Below the pieces are notes generated by a model that was given only the letters and a program-made list of their open reading frames with translations, was not told where the DNA came from and searched no databases. From the NCBI RefSeq assembly GCF_003217775.1, contig NZ_QJVJ01000010.1, forward strand, positions 62,001 to 126,000: a stretch of 64,000 nucleotides of DNA. The letters are read 5' to 3'. A program made the position numbers and the translations under genes. Source of the DNA: Paenibacillus flagellatus. Lineage in GTDB: Bacteria > Bacillota > Bacilli > Paenibacillales > NBRC-103111. Position 1 is the first letter of the stretch; each line of letters begins with the position of its first letter. Positions 1-7,029 of this stretch are shown piece after piece.

Positions 1-880
1 GCAGCTTCTCGCTCTCCGCCGCGTACGTGATGAAGCCGACGCGGAAGCCCCAGACGAACTCTTCCTTCGTCGCTCCGTCGACCTTCACCGGCAAAATGCG
101 CGGATGGATGCCGGCCAGCTGGCCGAACAGCGATTCGTGCAGCGAATCCTCGAAGAACAGGCTGAAGTAGGCGTCGTCGGTGACGGCTACGATGTTGATG
201 CCGGCTTCGGCACCGGCGAGCAGCGCGGCGACGATCTCGTTGCCTTCCTCCGCGTTCGGCGTATAGCCGGTCGGGTTGTTCGGGAAGTTCAGCACGACGA
301 TCGCCTTGCCCTTGCTCTTCTGCGCCAGCACCGCTTCGCGCAGCGCCTTCGCGTTGAACCGGTCGTTCTCGTCGTACAGCGGGAAGTTGACGATGTTCGC
401 GCCGCGGCGGACGTTGAAGCACAGCTCGTAATTCTCCCAGTTTTTGTCCGGGAAAATGACCGCGTCGCCCTCGTCCGCGAACAGGTCGGCGACGATGCTG
501 AGACCGTGCGTCAGCGCGTTCGTCACGACCGGATTGCCGTATGTTTTCCCTTGCAGCGAAGGGTTCTCGATCAGCATTTTATCGCGCCAAGCTTTGCGCA
601 GCTCGGGCTTGCCTTCCGGCGGCGCGTACGGGTAAATGTCTTTCGGGTCGTAGGCGCTCAGCGTTTCCTGGATCGCCTTCAGATGCATCGGCTTGCCCTG
701 CTCGAGCGCGATGCCGATCGTGGCGTTGAACTTTTTCGCCTTCGCCTTCGCTTCGGCCGATTGGCTCAAGATGCCTTCCTTCGGGAAATAAATCGCTTTG
801 CCGAGTCCCGACAGCATGTCGAATACGTGACGGTTTTCCTGCTCGATCGTTGCGTTCAGTTGTTTTACCAAATCGTTCAT
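1..880 (-). CDS. Aminotransferase class I/II (5' portion; C-terminus off the left edge)
   Basis: The visible 293 residues form the N-terminal two thirds of a fold-type I PLP aminotransferase, related to the aspartate-aminotransferase-like group. The motif FPNNPTGYTPN (around residue 190) is the conserved cofactor-contacting segment. The stretch DGATKEEFVWGFRVGF near the cut end holds the likely PLP lysine and the following G-R-G pattern. The ATG at 880-878 has a good AGGATG-type site about 8 bases upstream and begins MNDLVKQLNATIEQEN. A TATAAT box lies upstream on the same strand. The substrate cannot be told from this portion; the family transaminates amino acids to 2-oxo acids in the cytosol. 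The gene appears monocistronic at its 5' end, and whether others follow is outside the window. Confidence 0.85.
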   Translation of the reverse strand, partial: MNDLVKQLNATIEQENRHVFDMLSGLGKAIYFPKEGILSQSAEAKAKAKKFNATIGIALEQGKPMHLKAIQETLSAYDPKDIYPYAPPEGKPELRKAWRDKMLIENPSLQGKTYGNPVVTNALTHGLSIVADLFADEGDAVIFPDKNWENYELCFNVRRGANIVNFPLYDENDRFNAKALREAVLAQKSKGKAIVVLNFPNNPTGYTPNAEEGNEIVAALLAGAEAGINIVAVTDDAYFSLFFEDSLHESLFGQLAGIHPRILPVKVDGATKEEFVWGFRVGFITYAAESEKL

Positions 881-932
881 GGGGTCCATCCTTCCAAACC
901 GCGATAATGGTCACTGCAGCAAGTGTCGCCTT

Positions 933-961
933 ATTATACCATTTCGCTCCGGGGGAGTCAC
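933..961 (-). promoter_or_regulatory. Probable sigma-A promoter of the aminotransferase gene
   Basis: On the minus strand a perfect TATAAT (933-938) is preceded at 17 bases by GTGACT (956-961), a 4/6 match to TTGACA. The leader to the ATG at 880 would be about 45 bases. Confidence 0.5.
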
Positions 962-1047
962 CCGTCGATTCCGCGCCTTCGCGGCCGCCTGCCGCCGCCT
1001 GCGGACGCATACTCCGTTTCCTTGCGCGGCAAGGCCGGATAGCCGGA

Positions 1048-1767
1048 TTATTGCTTGTTCAGGACGAGCTCCAGCCGGACGGTCAAGTCGTTTTGCGTAT
1101 CGAGGACGACGGCGTGCGGGTTTTTCATCCCGAAGTCGGCGAACGTGACGACCGTCTGCCCCGACAGCTTCAAGGCTCCTTGCTCGTACAACGCATTGGA
1201 GTCGAACGTCACTTCCTTCTCGATGCCCCGGACGGTCAGCTTGCCCTTCAGCTTGAACGGAGCGACCGCGCCTTCCTTCCATTCGGCGGGCAGTCCTTCG
1301 AACGACGTCGCTTGGAACGTCGCGGTCGGGTGGGCGGACGCCTGCAAATAATCGTCGCCCTTGACGTGGCCGTCGCGCTGGCCGTTGCCGGAGCTGAGCG
1401 AACTGATATCCACCTCGCCCTTGCCCTGCATGCGGGACGGATCGGCCGTATCGACGATCCATTCGCCCTTTACCTTGTCGCCGACGAAGTTGACCGTTTC
1501 TTTCGACGTCGTAACGGAAAAATACACTTTGGACGCGTCGGTCGTCGCCCACGTCCCGTTCAACTGCTGCGGCTGCACCGAAGCGGACCCCGCCGCGGCG
1601 GCGCCGCCCGCGCCGGAGGCTTGTCCGGCCGCCGGGATGACCTGCTCGATCTCCACATGGTTGCCGGCGTAATAGTCGTACGCCGCATAGCCGCCGACGA
1701 GCAGCGCGACGGCCAGACCCGACGACAGCAGGACGGTTTTTCGTTTTTGGTTCGATTTCGATTTCAT
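1048..1767 (-). CDS. YceI-like domain protein, membrane-anchored
   Basis: A 239-residue protein. Residues 1-10 are basic, 11-35 form one hydrophobic segment (signal anchor or uncleaved signal), then comes an Ala/Gly-rich linker to about residue 65, and the rest is a YceI-type lipocalin-like beta barrel. Typical YceI features are the start NGTWATTDASKVYFSV, the stretch DDYLQASAHPTATF and the end FGMKNPHAVVLDTQNDLTVRLELVL. YceI barrels bind isoprenoid-like lipids in known structures; the ligand here is unknown. The ATG at 1767 follows a strong GGAGGG. Much longer upstream reading is possible in frame but has no matching site and runs under the divergent regulator gene. It is divergent from the two-component system at 1945, so a link to envelope stress is possible but unproven. 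Confidence 0.85.
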   Translation of the reverse strand: MKSKSNQKRKTVLLSSGLAVALLVGGYAAYDYYAGNHVEIEQVIPAAGQASGAGGAAAAGSASVQPQQLNGTWATTDASKVYFSVTTSKETVNFVGDKVKGEWIVDTADPSRMQGKGEVDISSLSSGNGQRDGHVKGDDYLQASAHPTATFQATSFEGLPAEWKEGAVAPFKLKGKLTVRGIEKEVTFDSNALYEQGALKLSGQTVVTFADFGMKNPHAVVLDTQNDLTVRLELVLNKQ

Positions 1768-1881
1768 TATGGTTCCCTCCGGTTTCCTATGTCTATTTGG
1801 GGTTCGGACGAGATCAGTGTACCAATGTTCGATGTCGAGAATATGTCGGCTCGCTGAAAAAATAAGGAAATCGGCCATCAT

Positions 1882-1910
1882 TTGACGGATGAGCCGTCTG
1901 CTGGTATACA
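1882..1910 (+). promoter_or_regulatory. Sigma-A promoter of the two-component operon
   Basis: TTGACG (1882-1887), a 17-base spacer and TATACA (1905-1910) match the vegetative consensus at 10 of 12 positions and sit 35 bases before the response-regulator start. Confidence 0.7.
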
Positions 1911-1944
1911 ATGAGGGCAAGGACAAGCGGAAAGGATGGGGCGG

Positions 1945-2628
1945 ATGCGGACGGTACTGCTGGTCGAAGACGAAGAGGCGATTGCGCGCGTGCTGGCCGC
2001 TTACTTGAAGCGGGCCGGCTTCTCCGTGGAGCGCGCCTGGGACGGGGAGGAGGCGCTGCGGCTGTTCGACGCCGGAACGCCGGACATCGTCCTGCTGGAC
2101 GTCATGCTGCCGGAAACGGACGGGTGGGAGGTGCTGCGGCGAATCCGCGAGCGGAGCAGCTGCCCGATCATCATGGTGACGGCCAAAGGCGACATTCAAG
2201 ACCGGCTGGAAGGGCTGAACCGGGGGGCGGACGACTATATGTCGAAGCCGTTCGTGCCCGAGGAGGTCGTCGCCCGCGTCCAGGCGGTGCTGCGCAGGCC
2301 GGCGCGCTGGATCGAGGGCGGGGATATGCGACACTTCGGCCGCCTGTCGGTCGACTTCGCGGCCCGCCGCGTCTGTCTGAACGGGGCGGAGGTGCAGCTC
2401 AGCCCGCGCGACATGTCGCTTTTTCTGTTTTTGGCCGAATATCCGAACCGTACGTTTACGCGCGAGCAGCTGATCGAGCAAGTATGGGGGATCGATTACG
2501 ACGGCAGCGACAGAGCGGTCGATTTATCCATCAAGCGATTGCGTCAGGCGCTCTCCCATTGGCCGGCCGGCGAAGGGGAGATCCGGACGCTGCGGGGAAC
2601 GGGGTATCAGTTTTGGGTGGGCGAATGA
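1945..2628 (+). CDS. OmpR/PhoB-family response regulator
   Basis: A 227-residue two-domain regulator. The receiver domain (1-120) has the acidic pair in LLVEDEE, the phospho-acceptor Asp near residue 52 in VLLDVMLPE, and the switch Lys in YMSKPF. The C-terminal winged helix (about 130-227) ends with the family's RTLRGTGYQFW. The ATG at 1945 is preferred over the one at 1936 because the AAAGGATGGGG ribosome site is correctly spaced only for the former. The stop overlaps the kinase start (ATGA), so the pair is translationally coupled. It should be phosphorylated by the downstream kinase and bind direct repeats at target promoters. Targets are unknown; the divergent YceI-like gene is the nearest candidate. 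Confidence 0.93.
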   Translation: MRTVLLVEDEEAIARVLAAYLKRAGFSVERAWDGEEALRLFDAGTPDIVLLDVMLPETDGWEVLRRIRERSSCPIIMVTAKGDIQDRLEGLNRGADDYMSKPFVPEEVVARVQAVLRRPARWIEGGDMRHFGRLSVDFAARRVCLNGAEVQLSPRDMSLFLFLAEYPNRTFTREQLIEQVWGIDYDGSDRAVDLSIKRLRQALSHWPAGEGEIRTLRGTGYQFWVGE

Positions 2629-4013
2629 AGTCGACTTCGATTTTGTCGTATTGGACGTACCGGTATTTGCTTATCTTGTGCGTCGGCCTCGTGCTGGTCG
2701 CGACGGCGGCGGCCGTCTGGGTGCGCCAGACGACGATGGACAGCCGGATGCGGATGACCGGGCTGCTGGCGCAGGAAATCGCCGAACGGGTATCGTCCGA
2801 AGGAAGCTCGCCGGTCATTCCCGAGTCGCTGGACGCGTTGATCGAGAAGCGCAAACGGTTTTTCAACCTGAGCGACGAGCTGTGCGTGACGATTACCGGC
2901 AACGGCGGCGTGCTGCTGTACGCCGATCGGGCGATGTCGCCCGGCGAGCTGCGCAGCCGGCTGACCGAGGATTTGTCGGAATCGGCGGACGACGACTACG
3001 TGACCGTGTCGTCTCCGGTCGTCAACAAGGCGGGAGCGACGATCGGCCACGTCACGCTGCTGCAGTCCAAGAAGGCGCTGACGTTCATTCCGAACGAAAA
3101 CCGGCTGCTCGCCGTCCTGCTGACCGGGCTCGCCGCGCTGGGCTGGCTGACGATCTACCTGCTGTCGCGCAAGCTGTCGCGGCCGATCCGGCAAGTGGCG
3201 GAGGCGGCCAGACAAGTGAGCCAAGGGCGGTACGACGTCCGGCTCGAGGGCGAATGGCGCGAACGCGAAATCGGCGAGCTCGTCGGGTCGTTCAAGCATA
3301 TGGCGGCGCGGCTGAAGCAGTTGGAGGACTGGCGGGCGCTCATGCTGGCCGGACTGACGCACGAGCTGAAGACGCCCGTCACGTCGGTCAAAGGGCTCAT
3401 CCACGCCGTCCGGGAACGGGTCGTCGACGGCCAGGAGGCGGACGAGTTTCTCGATATCGCCTTGAAGGAGACGGGGCGGCTGCAAAGCATGGTGTCCGAT
3501 CTGCTCGATTACAACGCGCTCGCTTCGGGCTTCGTCAAGGTGCGGCGCGACGAGCTGAACGCGACGGCGCTCGTCGCGGAAATCGTCCACCAGTGGAACG
3601 TGATGCAGGACGGCGAAGAGACGGCCGCCGTGCCGGAGCTGCCGGAGGCGAACGTCCCCGTCGCCGGCGACGCTTTGCGCATCCAGCAAATCGTCGTCAA
3701 CCTGCTGAACAACGCGAAGGACGCTCGGGTGCCCGGGCGCCCGCTGCGCATCGCCGTCGGCCTGCGCCGGGAAGCGGGCGGCGTCGAGGTGGTCGTCTCC
3801 GACAACGGGCAGGGCATACCGGAGGAGGAACGGGGGCTCGTGTTCGAGCGATTTTTCCGCGGGGAGCGGAAGCGCGACAAGGTGCGGGGACTCGGCTTGG
3901 GGCTGACGTTCAGCCGGATGCTGGCGTGCGCGATGGACGGCGACCTGCGGCTCGTGAGCAGCTCGGCGGAGGGGACCGTATTCGCGCTGCGCCTGCCGGC
4001 CGGGGGCCGTTAA
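2625..4013 (+). CDS. HAMP-containing sensor histidine kinase
   Basis: A 462-residue membrane kinase with transmembrane segments at about 12-33 and 160-181. These flank an extracytoplasmic sensor of about 125 residues containing IPESLDALIEKRKRFF. They are followed by HAMP, a dimerisation/phospho-acceptor helix with LTHELKTPVTS (His near 246), and an HATPase domain with N box QQIVVNLLNNAKDA, G1 box VSDNGQGI, F box FERFFRG and G2 box GLGLGL. The ATG overlaps the stop of the response regulator. It autophosphorylates and passes phosphate to that partner. The stimulus is unknown, and the sensor resembles no family I can name. The 3' flank is GC-rich and has no clear terminator. Confidence 0.92.
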   Translation: MKSTSILSYWTYRYLLILCVGLVLVATAAAVWVRQTTMDSRMRMTGLLAQEIAERVSSEGSSPVIPESLDALIEKRKRFFNLSDELCVTITGNGGVLLYADRAMSPGELRSRLTEDLSESADDDYVTVSSPVVNKAGATIGHVTLLQSKKALTFIPNENRLLAVLLTGLAALGWLTIYLLSRKLSRPIRQVAEAARQVSQGRYDVRLEGEWREREIGELVGSFKHMAARLKQLEDWRALMLAGLTHELKTPVTSVKGLIHAVRERVVDGQEADEFLDIALKETGRLQSMVSDLLDYNALASGFVKVRRDELNATALVAEIVHQWNVMQDGEETAAVPELPEANVPVAGDALRIQQIVVNLLNNAKDARVPGRPLRIAVGLRREAGGVEVVVSDNGQGIPEEERGLVFERFFRGERKRDKVRGLGLGLTFSRMLACAMDGDLRLVSSSAEGTVFALRLPAGGR

Positions 4014-4040
4014 GCGCGGGCGGTAAGGAGCGGGCAGGGC

Positions 4041-4112
4041 GCGCGCCACTTTGCGGCGGTGCCCGCCGGCGTGAGCGAAAAGCGCGCATCTTTTGCGGCG
4101 ATGCCCGCAGGC
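4041..4112. repeat. Imperfect 30-bp direct repeat in intergenic DNA
   Basis: Copies at 4041-4070 and 4082-4112 share GCGCGC, then CTTT/CTTTT, then TTGCGGCG, then TGCCCGC and GGC, differing at a few positions. They lie in the 297-base gap between the kinase gene and kduI, where no gene is supported. Confidence 0.5.
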
Positions 4113-4244
4113 TCGCGGGGGCGGCCTTCCCTTCGCCGCCGACGTTCCCGTTAGCAGGCGCCCTTCCCTCGGGTAGGCGGAAAAATCGGGGTTGGAAGAA
4201 CGGGCGCTGGTGTGGTAATCTGGATATGGGCTTTTCCGTCTCAA

Positions 4245-4262
4245 AATTTAAACGTTTAAATT
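4245..4262. promoter_or_regulatory. Perfect 18-bp palindrome upstream of kduI (candidate operator)
   Basis: AATTTAAACGTTTAAATT is a perfect dyad centred on CG, as in LacI-family operators, 48 bases before the kduI start. It is strikingly AT-rich inside GC-rich DNA. No LacI/KdgR-type regulator gene is in the window. Confidence 0.6.
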
Positions 4263-4310
4263 AAAGACGGACGTCATCATCATCGTCAATCGAAGAGGAG
4301 GAGCTTGTAC

Positions 4311-5144
4311 GTGGAAATTCGGTTCGCATCCCATCCGCAAGACGTCAAGCAGTACGATACCGACCGTCTCAGAAAGCAATTCATGATCGAAACGGTGTTC
4401 GTTCCGGGCGAAATTCGTCACGTATACAGCCATGTGGAACGGTTCGTCATCGGCGGGGCGGTTCCGCTCCAAGAGCCGCTTCGTCTCGAAACGGACAAAT
4501 CGGCCATCGGCGTCGACTATTTCCTGCAGCGGCGGGAGATCGGCATCATCAACGTCGGACCGGCCGGCTACGTGACCGTCGACGGCACGGAGTACGAGCT
4601 CGGGACGAAGGACGGCTTGTACGTCGGCATGGGCAACAAGGACGTGACGTTCCGCAGCGCCGACCCGTCCAACCCGGCGCGCTTCTATATGCTGTCCACG
4701 ACGGCGCATACGTCGTACCCGACCGCGAAGGTCGGCATCGAGCAGGCGGAGCCGGTCCATCTCGGCAGCCTCGCGCAGTCGAACGAGCGGACGATCTACA
4801 AATATTTCCACGCCCAAGGCGTGCAGACGTGCCAGCTTGTCATGGGCATGACGCTGCTCAAGCCGAACAATATGTGGAACACGATGCCGAGCCATACGCA
4901 CAACCGCCGGGCGGAAGTGTACTTCTACTTCGACATGCCGGACGACGGCGTCGTCTTCCATCTGATGGGCGAGCCGACCGAAACCCGCCATCTCGTCGTC
5001 CGCAACGAGCAGGCGATCATCTCGCCGACGTGGTCGATCCACTCGGGCGTCGGGACGAGCAACTACACGTTCATCTGGGGCATGGGCGGCGAAAATCTGG
5101 ACTACACGGACATGGACCCGGTCCCGATGAAAGAGCTGAAATAA
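4311..5144 (+). CDS. kduI: 5-dehydro-4-deoxy-D-glucuronate isomerase
   Basis: A 277-residue cupin-type isomerase. It converts 5-keto-4-deoxyuronate, the product of pectin or glycosaminoglycan breakdown, to 3-deoxy-D-glycero-2,5-hexodiulosonate. Diagnostic stretches are VDYFLQRREIGIINVG, PARFYMLSTTAH, and the metal-binding region WNTMPSHTHNRRAEVYFYFDMP, in which the His pair and Glu are ligands. GTG at 4311 is chosen because VEIRFASHP aligns with the usual family start and lies 7 bases after AGGAGGAG; the TTG at 4305 is too close. kduI stands alone here, without kduD or a lyase, so the pathway must be completed elsewhere. The 18-bp palindrome upstream is the likely control site. Confidence 0.93.
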   Translation: MEIRFASHPQDVKQYDTDRLRKQFMIETVFVPGEIRHVYSHVERFVIGGAVPLQEPLRLETDKSAIGVDYFLQRREIGIINVGPAGYVTVDGTEYELGTKDGLYVGMGNKDVTFRSADPSNPARFYMLSTTAHTSYPTAKVGIEQAEPVHLGSLAQSNERTIYKYFHAQGVQTCQLVMGMTLLKPNNMWNTMPSHTHNRRAEVYFYFDMPDDGVVFHLMGEPTETRHLVVRNEQAIISPTWSIHSGVGTSNYTFIWGMGGENLDYTDMDPVPMKELK

Positions 5145-5169
5145 CGATCGGCGCAAGCCGAACGAAACG

Positions 5170-5227
5170 AATCCCCGTACGGAGCAGAGCGGGCCCGCAA
5201 AGCCGCCTCGCGCCGCCGGGGATTTTT
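5170..5227 (+). terminator. Probable intrinsic terminator of kduI
   Basis: AATCCCCG (5170-5177) pairs with CGGGGATT (5217-5224), followed by TTT. The 39-base loop is long but has its own GC-rich pairing (GAGCGGGCCCGC). Confidence 0.5.
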
Positions 5228-5473
5228 CGTTTGCCCGCCGCGCCTAGCGCGGTACCGGACGGGAATGCGGGACGGAGCGTTCGCGGGCCGAAAAACGTCC
5301 GCCGCACTCATGCCGCTTCCGATGCCGCCATAGTTATGTATAGAATGGGTCGCCGACGCCAATACCAACATAATAAAGGACGGGAATTCCCGACGGCCGT
5401 GCGGTTTGTACCGGTCCTATCCGGCATTTGCGGGTCGATAGGGCGGTAGCCGCGGTTATCGCTGCCATCGACA

Positions 5474-5514
5474 ATCGGTTACGATTTTCTTTTTTTCATG
5501 GGATCGGTTACAAT
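5474..5514 (+). promoter_or_regulatory. Promoter region of the NUDIX gene with a 12-bp direct repeat
   Basis: ATCGGTTACGAT (5474-5485) and ATCGGTTACAAT (5503-5514) repeat 29 bases apart. The second ends in TACAAT, a fair -10 box, with only a weak -35 upstream. The rest of the 427-base gap after kduI (5145-5571) shows the kduI terminator and nothing else I can support. Confidence 0.4.
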
Positions 5515-5571
5515 GAATGGACACTGTCACTTTATGGCTGTCGCCGAGTTTCTGGGCGGGAAGGGGGACGT

Positions 5572-6048
5572 ATGAATCCGAAACTTAGAGCCGCCGGTGT
5601 GATGATCCGCGATTTCGAAGCGGGGGACCCCCGGTACGGAACCGAACGGCAAGTGCTGGTGCAATGCGACGAGGACGAATCGTTTTACCGGTTTGCCGGC
5701 GGAACGGTGGAATATGGAGAGACCGCCTCCGAGGCGATCGTGCGCGAATTTATGGAGGAATACGATCTGGAGGTTCGCGTCGGGCCGCTGATGGCGGTGA
5801 ACGAGCATTTTTTCCAATATTACGGCAAGGAGCATCATCAGGTGACGCTGATTCATCTGTGCGAGCTGGAGCATACGAACGACATTCCGGAGCCGCTCTG
5901 GCACAAGGAGCATTCGTCGGTCAAGCTCGTCTGGCGCACACTGTCCCAGCTCAAGCGGCGGCCGGTTTATCCGGAAGGCATATTCGCCCTGCTGGACAAA
6001 GATGCGCCCCCGATCGCCCACTTGGTGACCGGGAGAGGCCCCAGGTAA
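5572..6048 (+). CDS. NUDIX hydrolase
   Basis: A 158-residue NUDIX-fold hydrolase. The NUDIX box runs from GTVEYGE to REFMEEYDL (about residues 42-66) and keeps the catalytic Arg-Glu and Glu-Glu pairs. The usual Gly near the end of the box is replaced by Asp (EEYDL instead of EExGU). The family cleaves nucleoside diphosphates linked to other moieties; the N-terminal sequence (AAGVMIRD) and the DESFYRFAGG stretch fit the ADP-ribose/nucleotide-sugar class but do not fix the substrate. The ATG at 5572 follows a GGGAAGGGGG site. It stands alone between kduI and the PPOX gene. Confidence 0.85.
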   Translation: MNPKLRAAGVMIRDFEAGDPRYGTERQVLVQCDEDESFYRFAGGTVEYGETASEAIVREFMEEYDLEVRVGPLMAVNEHFFQYYGKEHHQVTLIHLCELEHTNDIPEPLWHKEHSSVKLVWRTLSQLKRRPVYPEGIFALLDKDAPPIAHLVTGRGPR

Positions 6049-6063
6049 GCCGGCGTAAAGGTT

Positions 6064-6198
6064 GAAGCGGTTAGGCACTTCTATTCGTAGTCAAAGACGG
6101 CGTTCGCAGGCGGCATTCGCGAAGGAGGAGAGAGGCTCCGGCGATGCGGGCTTGCGGAACGCCCCGGTTGACTCCGGATAAGAGGATCTAACCGCTTC
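6064..6198. repeat. 11-bp inverted repeat spanning the NUDIX-PPOX gap
   Basis: GAAGCGGTTAG (6064-6074) and CTAACCGCTTC (6188-6198) are perfect inverted copies 113 bases apart, between two convergent genes. The intervening DNA has no gene I can support. The right copy is followed by TTTATTG. It could be a remnant of a small non-autonomous element or a long-range hairpin. Confidence 0.4.
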
Positions 6199-6239
6199 TT
6201 TATTGTTTCTCGGCGCTTGCGAGGGCGAAGAATCCGCTA

Positions 6240-6857
6240 TCAGTCGAACGGGCAGCGGCCCGAGTAGCGCTCCATCAGTCCGGCGGTTTCGAGGTCGGCT
6301 TCGGCTCCGCGGCGCTTCAGGCCCCCGCACACTTGCTCGAACCGTGCGTCGTTCAAATGTTGGCCGAAGGCGAACTTGGCGGTCGTCGAAACGGCGTCGA
6401 GGCGCAGCACGGCTACCCCTTCCAGCCTCGGCTTGTAAGCCGGATCCGCCGGATCGATCGGATCGTATCCGCCTTCCGGCTGCAGCTTGCGCATGAGCGC
6501 CCCGAGCGCCTCGGCTTTTTCCGCCGGGTCTTCGACCGGCACGATCCGCCCCCGGATGAGGACGGACTTGAAGTAGGCCGTCGCCGGGCAGGCGAGCTTC
6601 GGATCGCTGAAATACGACGGTACGATCGCGTATTCCTTGCTGACGCTGAAGGCAACGTTGCCGCTTTCGCGGATCGCGTCCATTTTGTGCCCGACCTTGC
6701 TGCCGTGCAGGTAGACGCTTCCCTCGTGGTACACGTAATTGATCGGGACGGCGTACGGCCACTCTTCCCCCCGCATGGCCAGCGTCCCATAGCTCATCTC
6801 GGACAGAAACGATCCGATTTCCTCCTCGGACGTCATTTCGTAGGCCGCTCTTCTCAT
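6240..6857 (-). CDS. Pyridoxamine-5'-phosphate-oxidase-fold flavoprotein (NimA-like)
   Basis: A 205-residue split-barrel flavoprotein of the PPOX class, closest in style to NimA-like proteins. MTSEEEIGSFLSEMSYGTLAM is followed by WPYAVPINYVYHEGSVYLHGS, the flavin-contacting strand pattern; the gene ends with a CPFD tail. The family binds FMN or F420, and members can reduce nitro compounds or oxidise small molecules; the substrate here is not known. It is divergent from the MocR-type regulator at 7030, an arrangement often seen where such a regulator controls a vitamin-B6-related gene, so regulation by that neighbour is the natural guess. The 172-base gap between them holds both promoters. Confidence 0.85.
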   Translation of the reverse strand: MRRAAYEMTSEEEIGSFLSEMSYGTLAMRGEEWPYAVPINYVYHEGSVYLHGSKVGHKMDAIRESGNVAFSVSKEYAIVPSYFSDPKLACPATAYFKSVLIRGRIVPVEDPAEKAEALGALMRKLQPEGGYDPIDPADPAYKPRLEGVAVLRLDAVSTTAKFAFGQHLNDARFEQVCGGLKRRGAEADLETAGLMERYSGRCPFD

Positions 6858-7029
6858 CGGCTCGCGCTCCTTCCGGCCCCTCGATGGGGCATGTGCTTAT
6901 CCCGTCGTCCAGGCGGGATTTCTGCTATAATAGTCGAAAAGGTGGCTGCGGAAAAGTGCCAATTTCGATGCAAACGAGTAGGCCATTCGGTGCGACCGAC
7001 GTTAAAGGGAAGCGAGGGGGGAACCGGAC

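Noticed and set aside
1048-2481. Long version of the YceI-like gene extending under the response regulator
   Set aside because: The added N-terminus is low-complexity and antisense to a conserved gene; the ATG at 1767 has a strong GGAGGG site and a membrane anchor.
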